Shown here: piece by piece, positions 54,777 through 64,000 of the stretch
Position numbering within the stretch: position 1 is the stretch's first letter
Layout of the letters: every line of letters begins with the position of its first letter
NCBI GenBank assembly: GCA_017893485.1
Contig: CM030368.1
Coordinates: 172,824,004-172,888,003, forward strand
Direction of reading: 5' to 3'
DNA: 64,000 bases
DNA from: Hemerocallis citrina
Lineage: Eukaryota > Streptophyta > Magnoliopsida > Asparagales > Asphodelaceae
Translations under genes and position numbers: made by a program
The notes under the pieces: generated by a model
Database searches by the model: none
The model's input: the letters and a program-made list of their open reading frames with translations, nothing else
Told to the model about the DNA's origin: nothing

Positions 54777-57700
54777 TGTAACGCCCCGAATTCCAAAATA
54801 CACTGAATTCGAGATTCCACAGGATCTTTACACTTCATTTAGTACAATTTTACAAGGAAATTAAAACTTTTCACTTTACATCAGAGTTTACATGAAACTT
54901 TACACTTTACATTTTACAGCGGAAGCAAATTTACAACATGTACATCAACATTTGAATAATCAACATTTGAATAATTTCTCAGCATCTGTGCTTCTTTAAT
55001 CTTTATCATGTCATTTACCCTGCATACAAACTGTGGGTACGTCAGTTTATTCAACCGACGAACATTATACACGGCCATATTCTCTATGCCGAAAATAGTA
55101 TAACTGATTTTCCATATTTAACAAACACAAACTTGTCACATATCAAACTAAAGGGAATACCCTATTGATGTCGTGTTGTGATTGTGCACTTAGTCCTTAA
55201 TGCAATTATTTATATTACATGACACTAATGCACACTTGTTCGGATTCTATGCATCCCATACTACATAGGTCTGAAGGCAAGCCTCTTAATCGTTCTTCAT
55301 CTTTGTAGGGTTCAATCCCTCGTCATGATTTAATCTACTACTGTAACTACGGTAAGTATCCTAGATGATCTATGAGTACAAGCTCGTGTACAGAAAACCT
55401 GGAGGGAAATCCCACGCCATATCTTGACTCATCAAGCATGCATTCTGTGGCAATTCAGCCTCCTTCATGGCACACGATCCTCTTGCAGTCACCAAACATC
55501 CCACAAGTGTTGCTAAAGTCCGATCATTACTGAGTAGTGCCCACGCCATGTCTTGACTCATCAAGCATGCATTCTGTGGCTCACCCCCGCATCGTAAACT
55601 CTAGCTCTCATACTTGTGTTTTTCTCTTACTTTCATCACCTTTTCACTATGTACTAATTCCTTAAATTTAATGAAATCATGAACAAAACCAATCTTTTAG
55701 AGTTAGTCCTCTCACTACTACCGGTCTTATCTCTTTCATTTCACAATGACCCAACCTGGTCTTTTCAATTTCAGTAATCATAATTATTCATCACTTTCAC
55801 TTACCGGTGTGAGTTTGACTACACTCTAATTTTCAATTTCAATTCATAATCCATATGTTTGAGTTTTCATACTCAATAACATTCTCTTTTCCAATAACAT
55901 GATTTCTAATTATTCATGAGTCCATAAACATACATAGAATTCAATTATTCCTTATGTATTCCATCAAATATCATCTTTACATTAAAATCACATCACTAGT
56001 TATATAGTCAAAAATGAATATTCACAACTCATAATTGTCACACTATTCTCCAATGAGAATAATTCACATCACTTCACTTCATATAATTTATATCTTTATT
56101 ATACTTCTTTTCTAACACTTTACTTCAAATTCTTTTGCGAATTATAGCCTCCACAAAATATAATTGTAGAAACATAGTTCTAATTATACATTTATTCTCA
56201 AAACATACTCCATTTCATGTAAATAATTCTCAAATTATTTTTTCATAATTCCCACATATTTTTAGGATAATAATCATATTTTTTTCATAATTTTCCAATC
56301 ATCAAAACACCCAAAAACATATTTTTTTCCCACAACATAAACACAGGCCGAGACCAAGGATCGAACCAGCGACCACAGGGAAACAAGCCACAGGAACAAA
56401 CCACTAGGCCGAACGCGCTAGGCGATATAAAGAAGGCTGAGAGCATTAAATGCTCTCGGCTGCAGTTACTTTGTTTTCAAAAATACAAACAATATATATG
56501 GTGCTCACAGTATTCGAACCAGCAACCTATGAGACACCCGAACCCACTGTAGCAAATAAGAGCATCCCGACCACTTAAGCTATATGCTCAAGTTGTCATA
56601 GTACAACTCGAACTTTAATTAAATTAATACCCCCTGTTTAATAGAACATTTCGATGTTCAAGAAGCTCTCATTTGGTTTTACCCTTATTAAACTTACTGT
56701 AAATTTCCAGATTGACTATTCTCATCATAATTTACACTCCAGTATATAAAAATAATTTTTTTCAATAATTAATACATATTTTCCATACAATTTAGTTAAA
56801 TCATAAGCTACTACTCCCACATTTCTTTTTCGACAATTCTTATCTAATTTTAATTTCAATAATCTCTACATCAATCTTCTGTTTTTATTCATTTCACAAA
56901 CCCACAAATTGTATTTTTAGTCATTCATCACAACATTATCACAAAAAGTTCATTTAAGCACATAAAGCAACATTGTCAATCTACTAACTTTTGCATATAG
57001 TCCTTGATGTTAATAATGAAGTTTTCTTCAAACAATCCATGGCTATAATCAATTTACACACAACTTAAATTTAATGATAGAACCACATACAAGTTGCATA
57101 TCGACATTTCAATCAATCAATAAGCCATTTTTTTCCAATTAAAATGTACTCTTATTAATCTTTTTCATGCATCATTATTTCATTTCAAATCTAGCATGCT
57201 TCCTAATTAGAAATACAGAAAATTACCCACCTTGATTGGAGAGAAGTACAATTAGCAACACCTCCTAAACAAATGTCCTTGCCAAGAGAGCGGTCCTCCT
57301 CCTCGTCGACGCGCACACAAGCCTCCAAGATGCAATCTGAACACTCCCTTCTTGATGCCGGCCTCTCCTTCTTGTTGATGCAAGCACAAATTCCCCACAC
57401 AACTCTCAATCTTTTACTCACTTGCTATACTACTAATAATGTATTTTAACTATAGGTTTGGAGGAATAATTAGCACAAGAATAACTAGGCTAGGGGGGGT
57501 ATTTATACTAAAAATTTAGGAAAATGGAAGGCTAAGATTAAACTAGGAGTTAGGATTAAAATGCTAGGATTCAAGGAGGAGTTACAATAACCAACCATGA
57601 TCAAGTAACCACCACCCATGACTCCACTTGAAAATTTCATTTTTCCCTCCTTGGATCACAACCGGCCATACACAAATGGTGCAATTTGCACGTGTACGTG

Positions 57701-58053
57701 CAATGCACGTGCATGCATTTGTCTCCAAAAATTTGTACATTATAATTTACATAAAAATAATCTTTAAAATGTATTCTACACTACAAGTTGTATTTAAAAT
57801 AAAAATAGTTCATGGGCTTTAGTTTATGGGCCCAAAATAATAATTATAAAGATAATAAATTGAATTAAATTTGGGCTTTTAAAAGAAAGGCTTTTTGTCT
57901 ATTTGAAAAAGGGCCTTTATATAAAAATAATTAAAGAGCACATATATAAATATATATACTCATCATAATGAAAATGATTACCAAACATATTGCACGTGCA
58001 CACTATGTGCAAAATAAAATAATTTTCATTAAATGAAAAATCGGGGCATTACA
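54777..58053 (-). repeat. solo LTR E, Tekay type (3277 bp)
   Basis: Plus strand TGTAACGCCCCG to GGGGCATTACA with the perfect TSD CCACG at 54772-54776 and 58054-58058. The beginning ('GAATTC', 'CACAGGATCTTTACACTTCA') and general layout match the C LTR, but the middle is diverged, so it is a related subfamily. There is no internal region: recombination between two LTRs has removed it. A minus-strand TATA (TATAAATACC) is at about 57507-57498. It landed inside the last G-box of the array. Confidence 0.93.
56340..56590 (-). other. pair of tRNA-like modules in solo LTR E
   Basis: Minus strand. Module 1: A-box-like 'GGCCTAGTGGTTTG' (56410-56397) and B-box-like 'GCTGGTTCGATCCTTGG' (56370-56354), spaced 40 bp. 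Module 2: A-box-like 'TAGCTTAAGTGGTCGG' (56582-56567) and B-box-like 'GCTGGTTCGAATACTG' (56524-56509). Both occupy the same position and strand as the modules in the C LTRs although the surrounding sequence has diverged. Confidence 0.55.
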
Positions 58054-58058
58054 CCACG

Positions 58059-58718
58059 TGTCGCTCCCCTGGACTTCGGCGAACGTCCCGAGGTCGATTG
58101 CCACCGACCTTCAAATGGGAGAAAGTCGCCCCTCTTCATAGCCATCGGATCATCCCAAAACTCGCGCGACAATCTGATCAACGTCTCAGATTGATCCACG
58201 TCGTCGAGTGTCGATCCGCCGTCAGATCATCCAAATCTTTGCGCCCAAGGCTGATGGACGATCCAGATCGCGCCACGTTATAAATAGGGGATTATACTTA
58301 TTTTTTATTTATTAAATTCAAAATATTTATTTAAAAATTGTGAAAAATGATTAAAAATTTAGGAAAAATTATTAAAAATTCTAAAAAATAATTATAAATT
58401 CGGGGAAATATTTTTGAGCCCCTGGGTAAATAATTAATTAGTTGGAATAATTAATTAGTGCTCCTGAAAAATAAATCATCGCTTCGAAAAATTGAATAAA
58501 TGGTTTGAAAAATAATTTAAAAATCGGGGAAAATCACCAAAAATCTAGAAGAGCCAAGAAGCAACTTTGAGCATGCCACCAAGTCAGAAAAGCACTATCA
58601 CCCCTCAAACGAGATTCAAACACCCTTTGAGAACTCCAACAAAGCCCTGTACACCATTAAAACAACAAAACTTCACCCCAAAGGCCGTAACACACAGCCT
58701 TTGGGTGTGGGGGGCTTG
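58059..58718 (+). other. element A 3' non-coding region with TATA and polypurine tract
   Basis: After the rest of the G-box array, a GC-richer block (58100-58275) leads to TATAAATAGGGG at 58279 on the plus strand. An AT-rich stretch follows, then a short open frame from 58573 that runs into the LTR and is probably not a gene. The purine-rich TGTGGGGGGC just before 58719 is the polypurine tract of element A. Confidence 0.65.
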
Positions 58719-59294
58719 TGATATGGCTAAAATGGGGTTAAATCGAAAACGTTCAAATTGGGCACGAATCTTAAAGTTACAGGGTCGAGATGGTAATTTC
58801 ACTTACAAACGGGTCTGAAATGAGAACTGGGTCCTTCTTCAAAGCCCAATAACCCATGAACGGATCTGTCCTACTGGGTACGGATCTCAACCCGTTAAGG
58901 ACTAGTTCAAACAGGATATGAGAAAATCCTGGCTCGTCCTTATCCGCCGGAGGTGGTTACAACCACTTCTATACAGTCACATCGGGAAGTAGGGATTCTT
59001 TCTTATCCCGAAGCATATCCCCACAACGGCTATAAATACCCCCTACCTCCTACTATCACAGGTGATCACTCTTTGTGCACTCAAGCTCTTTTCCTTTACT
59101 TTTTCTGGTATTGACAAGAGCGTCGGAGGGTTCGTCGCCGGGATCCATCCCGGTGTTTTGAATGTTTGTGCAGGTCCGCGGGAGCACCAAGGAGTCAACA
59201 TGTTTACTAAGAAAGAAGTAAGATTCAGTCTGTTTGAGTTCCTACGAACCTATAAATTCTGTCTATTGCTCCCACACCAGATTCAGCGGCAACA
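58719..59294 (+). repeat. 3' LTR of element A (576 bp)
   Basis: Runs TGATATGGCTAAAATGG to GCGGCAACA. It matches 8833-9407 with scattered substitutions and small gaps and has its TATA (CTATAAATACC) at about 59031. Confidence 0.93.
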
Positions 59295-60905
59295 GTACCT
59301 ACCTATAAAACATGAGGATAGAGATAACCCTAACCTCAAATACTACGGGGTCAGTCATAACGATGTGAGTGACACCAAAAGAAATACAATATAAATAAAA
59401 CATAAAGAATAAAGTCGTAAACAACATATATGAACAGTAATAACAATGGAATATGAAATAAAAATAAATAAAACATAAAAACATCAAGTGAAACTAGGCT
59501 AAGTGTCAAGTGTAGGAAAACAGAAAACATCATGCATAATACAAGTCAAAAAACACAAATGCAGGATGATGACTCTCAAATGCATATTGTCGGATTCTAT
59601 GCATCCCACAATACATTGGTCCGGTGCAAGCCCTTATCGTTCTCCACTTTATAGGGTTAAATCTCTCGTTATGCAACTAATCCTACCACGATGACTACTA
59701 CGAGATTTAGATAAGTTGTGAGTATCTAGCCCATACATCGATAATTCCGAAGGTCAATCTCTTTCCACAGATAATTCCGGAGACTATTTCACTCACACCT
59801 GGGAATCTTCGAGAACACCCCACGCCGCAAGCTATGGCGCCTCATCACATGAATACCCCATGAGCGTCACTTCGGCCCCGATAATTCCTAAAATCAATCC
59901 CATGCCGGAGGTAATTTCGGAGACTATTTCACTCACACCTTGATAATTCTGGGGATTATCTCACACTACAGATCATACTGAGGTCCATAATCTATGTTTG
60001 CACTCATTTCATCATATCAACGTCTAGTGTCTGTCCTTATCTTATTAAGTTAATTAATTAATTATGAATCTTCTAGAGTTTGTGTACCCTACCGGACTTA
60101 ACTCAACTGATCAACAACAAAGCCACAACTGGCCAAACCACAAAAATCTCAACTGCCAGTGTACTAGGGTCGTACTCACCCTCTAGAGACTCACAACTCA
60201 ACCATCAACACAAAACTTTTATTAAAACTCTCAATTCCATTATCAAATACTCTCATATTAAGAAAACTTCTTAAAAATCAACGAATCCAAATTCATTTAA
60301 TATACTCACAAATTCTCAGAACTGAAATAAATTATTAAAGCTATTAAATAACTGAAAATCATATTTGAAGTCGTAGAATATCACAAAACATCAATTTCTT
60401 CGAAAACCATGTATATTTCATTTAATAAAGTCATAGAAATTCAATTTAAATTCTATTATAATCAAAATGTAACTCTCTGTAAAATACTGTAATCTGTACC
60501 AAAAACATCATCTAAAATAGAAGATCAATAGTCTGTAATATCGAAGAAACAATCGTTCAAGAAACACGAAGAGAACTCAACAAAAACATTCAGCCCAGAC
60601 ACTGACAGTTGACCGTTAAAAACAGTACAAAAGTGGCCAGTCGACCGACATGCAAAAATCCCAAATCCCACTAATTGACAGTCGACCGTCAATTCATGTA
60701 TAAAATCTTGACAGTCGACCGACATATTCAAAAATCGACAGCTTTAATATTCGTACACATTTTCACTGATACTTCATTTAATCTTTATAAAATCATAAAT
60801 TTGCAAAACCAAATTCTTGAGATGATCAAATACAACTTGTATAACATACTGGAGTTTACAAAACTAATCAAAACTTCATCAAGATTATAAAAGAGCAATT
60901 TTTGA
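59295..60905 (-). repeat. Tekay-type LTR fragment F, right part
   Basis: Continues the reverse-complement B-type LTR from 8832. It contains the 'AATTCCGGAG' block (59740-59960), the 'TACCGGACTTAACTCAAC' segment (60090) and diverged GTCGAC repeats (60605-60740). Similarity fades near 60905; about 1.1 kb of the LTR beginning is absent. It may be a solo LTR that lost one end. Confidence 0.8.
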
Positions 60906-61248
60906 CAAAATTCTTCAAAATAGTAAAGTAGTATATATATAGTAGGTATGCCCGTGTGCACGTGCCTACGGCACGTATTCAGAACGATACAACATATGAA
61001 AATCATGTAAACAGTAAGGGATGATTTATATAGATGTTTATTTGCTAGTAGACGTTGATGTATTGATATACTCTGAAGTAGGATCATGGAGTGACCTTGA
61101 TGTTTATTGGTTTGTATATTGCAGGATCATTTGTCAGCAGCTCGGGATTCAAAAATAGTACCGTGAATCTACAAAAGTAGTGGATCGGAAATTCCTTGTT
61201 ATGTGTGACTTGAGCAAAAAATCATGTAAACAGTAAGGGATGATTTAT
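60906..61248. other. unassigned DNA with a 31-bp direct repeat
   Basis: No ORF. The same 31 bases ('ATCATGTAAACAGTAAGGG' at the core) occur at 60999-61029 and 61218-61248, offset 219 bp. The second copy ends exactly where LTR G starts. Confidence 0.6.
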
Positions 61249-61784
61249 TGTCACGCCCCGCTTTTCAAAAGAGAATACGGAATACGAATACCCGACAAAA
61301 GCCCAGCGAATGATTTTCATCATCCCTAAGTTGTTCAGAATCTTTACAACATTTTACAAGAATAATCAAATTCGGAAGCAAAAGAATCAACCAAGCATGC
61401 ACATATGAATAAAAACACCAACAAGAATACTTGAAACCAAAATATTATAATCTCAAATAATCCAGATCTAAACAAGTCAATATCCTAGGTCACATTGCCC
61501 AAATACAAATAAATCCAAGTATCAAAATAAAATTGTTCAAATCATGCAACAAGAATTAATAATAGTAAAATCCAGCACTAATATCTCATCTCACCAACAC
61601 CATCTAGTACCTATTCTCCAAAATTTGTAATTTCACAATTGTAGGAATAGAAAAAAGAAAACAAACTCCCGTTAATGCAAGTTACGGGCCGCTTGTTGTG
61701 CAGGATACAAGTACATGAGAAAACTAACTAATAACATGAAATATGCATGATAACGAAATAGAATATTAGCATGGCAAGATGAAC

Positions 61785-61885
61785 AAGTACAAGTGCCAAG
61801 TAAACAAGTATCAAGTATCAAGTATCAAGAGAACAAGTATCAGGTATCATGTACAAGTAATCAAGTATCAAGTGTCAAGTGATCA
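61785..61885. repeat. CAAGTATC-type microsatellite in LTR G
   Basis: Irregular repeats of 'AAGTATC' and 'AAGTACC'. Short and AT-rich. Confidence 0.7.
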
Positions 61886-62028
61886 TATTCAAGTCTTGTA
61901 TTTATTACTATCTAGGTAGCACTTCATGCGCCCCATCTTTTTATCACATGGTTGCAACATTCAAACAAGTTGCATTTAGATTTCGTAGGGGATCATATAG
62001 GGTCGTGTACTCAGGGACAAGTCATCCA

Positions 62029-62135
62029 AATCATATACCAAATTCCAAATTAAGCAAATCATATACCAAATTCCAAATTAACCAAATCATATACCAAATT
62101 TCAAATAATCCAAATCATATACCAAATTTCCAATG
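62029..62135. repeat. 28-bp tandem repeat in LTR G
   Basis: 'AATCATATACCAAATT' starts at 62029, 62057, 62085 and 62113, exactly 28 bp apart. The D LTRs lack this expansion at the matching place. Confidence 0.85.
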
Positions 62136-63734
62136 TGGGAAACACGGGCCCCCTTCTGAGTACACTTTTCTATATCGTCCACTACTAGATCTTTCCCTTA
62201 ACCCCGGCTTGTTACTTTTTATTACAAAATACACATGATCACGAGATAACGAGAAAAAAATCGGGACAAGACAAGGATGTATCAAGGGCTCATGTGATAC
62301 AAGAAACATGTTCTAAATCACAAAATACAAGAAACAATATGCAAGTATTCAAACATGGCAAAATATCAATTCGGGATAGCAAGACGCTGTTGCACCAAAA
62401 CTGAGATTCCCGCTATCCCAGGAATGCAAATCTGGATCCTTTAGATGATCTAGAAAATAGACTCCAGCCGAATCCAACAAACATATATAAGTCATATGGT
62501 ATTTCACAAAAACACGAATTAAAACTGAATTGAAACCAGAAAATACGTTCAGCCAGAAATCAGAAGATTGCATTCAAAGTCAGGAAAACAGCATGAAAAC
62601 TCATTAAATAAATCCACAAAAAATCTAGGTTATTTTCCTATATGTATAGTAACAGAGAATCAAGTTTCATAATTTTTCAACAAAAATAGAGCAGTCAAGT
62701 AAAATCAGAAAACAACAAGACACGACAGTTTTGTAAATCTGAAATCAGAAACGCTGCAGTACAAAAATAGCAATATCTCACAAACCATAATTCAAAATCC
62801 AAATCCACCAAAAGAGTGATAAAATAAATATAGTAAGCTAACTTTCATATTCAGATGTATTTTTCAAGCAACAAGTAGAATTAGGTCGAAAATCAGGTTC
62901 TTTACTGAACAATAGTAAAATTCTGCATATAAAATCTTTATTTGCAAGCATGAAAAGGTTTGTAAAACTCTTCAAATAAATCCACCAAAATTCTGGGTAA
63001 ACCCCAATCAAGTCTAGAAGTACTGAGCATAATTTCAGATCAAAATAATAATTTTAACACCAAAATAAAAATAGATTACTCTTCAGAATTCATAGAAAAC
63101 AAAATCTGGGAATCTTTCGACACTACTGTAGTAAAATAGACATAACTCGCAAACCGTAAATCAAAACTGAGATCCGTAAAAAGGGTTGGAAAATAGAAAG
63201 AATCCTCTACAAATCATGTTCACAAAATATTTTCAAGTACTGACCTTAATAGGGTCTAAAATACTGATCAAAATAAAAAAGCCAGCAAAACTGAAAATAT
63301 TTCATGTGCACAAAATCCACTAGTTTACGTAGAACTCATCCAAAACACAACCAAACATGATATGGAGTAGACTAGATATCCAAGCAACATGATATAGGGT
63401 GTTTCACAAGTCCACACACAAGTCTATCTTGAATAACACGAACGAGCACAAGATATCATATGAACAATACGCATATATGCAACAAGATGTGGTCAATCCT
63501 AGGTTATATCATGTCATGTATGTCGTGAGGCAACTATGGTCAAATCATCAATATAGAGACAATATCAATAAGGAAATTCACACACAAATTGTCTCTAGAA
63601 CCCAACTACACTACAGGCGGTATTTAGTACTTGTATTTACAAAGGAATTTAATACGAGTTACTTGTCTTAACCGACGACGAAAACGACTCCAAGCAAGAC
63701 TGATGGGAACGAATTCCCGGCAACGAACTCAACC

Positions 63735-63805
63735 GTACGAACAACCACAAACCGCAACGAGCACACGAACAACCACAAACCGCAACGAGCACACGAACAA
63801 CCACG
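63735..63805. repeat. short tandem repeat in the GC-rich block of LTR G
   Basis: A unit with 'ACGAACAACCACAAACCGC' and 'AACGAGCAC' is repeated about two and a half times. Confidence 0.7.
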
Positions 63806-64000
63806 AACGAAGAGCGACGAATCCCACGAACCCAATAACGTGCCCGCAAACACAACGACGAGAACACAATCCACGATCAACAACGAACAACTAACACTCG
63901 TTCACAAGAGGAAGACGAGGATCGGCGTCGGCGGAGAGCACGATGGGTGCTACTGCTGTTGTTACTGCGGTGGAGAGGGAGAGAGACAGCGTCGACGGCT

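Larger units (their letters stand above)
8833..59294 (+). mobile_element. Tat-lineage Ty3/gypsy element A, split by three later insertions
   Basis: LTRs are at 8833-9407 and 58719-59294, with a primer-binding site, gag, pol with two RNase H regions, 115-bp tandem repeats, an antisense gene and a polypurine tract. Insertions B (16829-27786), C (28319-52074) and E (54777-58053) interrupt it; without them and their TSD copies it is about 12.5 kb. Flanking pentamers are GAACG (8828-8832) and GTACC (59295-59299). They differ at two positions but align to the same point of the interrupted LTR F, so they are probably a decayed TSD. The two LTRs differ at several percent of positions by eye, consistent with an old insertion. 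All coding parts are broken. Confidence 0.93.
61249..64000 (-). repeat. D-family LTR G, cut by window edge
   Basis: Begins TGTCACGCCCCGC, the reverse complement of the D LTR end. Matching landmarks follow in order, including the '3' half' segment with GGGCCCCCTTCTGAGTAC at about 62148. The GC-rich block from 63660 corresponds to the pyrimidine-rich block of D. Whether a whole element follows cannot be seen. No coding content. Confidence 0.85.

Noticed and set aside
54009..54781. Open frames on both strands over the W-box/G-box array
   Set aside because: The 108-bp unit is a multiple of three, so any frame without a stop stays open through all copies. The repeats explain them fully.
58567..58818. 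Plus-strand 83-residue frame near the 3' LTR of A
   Set aside because: It runs into the LTR and has no recognisable domain; probably chance, although a TATA lies 290 bp upstream.
63631..63894. Open frames in the GC-rich block at the right edge
   Set aside because: Composed of short tandem repeats in LTR G and mirrored on the other strand.

Overview
The window is a stretch of flowering-plant nuclear genome in which one ordinary host gene, a three-exon NAC transcription factor at 6108-7408 on the minus strand, sits beside about 53 kb of transposons nested inside one another. The plant identification rests on the NAC gene, the Tekay- and Tat-type Ty3/gypsy elements, the RTE-type LINE with a (TTG)n tail and the RICESLEEPER-like hAT element. 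Species cannot be told from the sequence.

Left part (1-8577). A minus-strand Tat-lineage element (H) enters from the left edge and ends with its 5' LTR at 4758-5321. It has lost protease and reverse transcriptase by one internal deletion and carries what looks like a captured F-box/LRR gene fragment in its 3' tandem-repeat region. Next come about 0.8 kb of unassigned DNA, the NAC gene with its promoter, and a decayed RTE-type LINE 3' end.

The nest (8578-61248). The layers can be peeled using LTR ends and target-site duplications (TSDs). A partial minus-strand Tekay-type LTR (F) lies at 8578-8832 and 59295-60905. It was split by Tat element A (LTRs 8833-9407 and 58719-59294, about 12.5 kb when un-nested). 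A was in turn hit by three later insertions: chromovirus B (16829-27786, TSD GGCAA/TGCAA), chromovirus C (28319-52074, minus strand, TSD GCGTA) and solo LTR E (54777-58053, TSD CCACG). The left LTR of C was then hit by D, a non-coding element with giant LTRs (28862-36825, TSD ATGAC), and by an hAT transposon with an uninterrupted 711-residue transposase (38951-42786, TSD CTCGAGCC). The right LTR of C preserves the empty site for both.

Element A carries the double RNase H of the Tat lineage. On its opposite strand, between pol and the 3' LTR, it carries an extra gene with a PF04195-like 'putative gypsy type transposon' region, a coiled coil, an acidic tail and one clean GT-AG intron. That gene has its own TATA box and a tandem array of palindromic W-boxes (108-bp period) and G-boxes directly upstream. 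This looks like a self-contained antisense transcription unit inside a retrotransposon.

Right end (61249-64000). Another D-family LTR (G, minus strand) runs off the window. All LTR-element proteins are broken by stops or frameshifts, many of the C-to-T/G-to-A type expected from methylated DNA. The hAT transposase and the NAC gene are the only apparently intact long coding regions.
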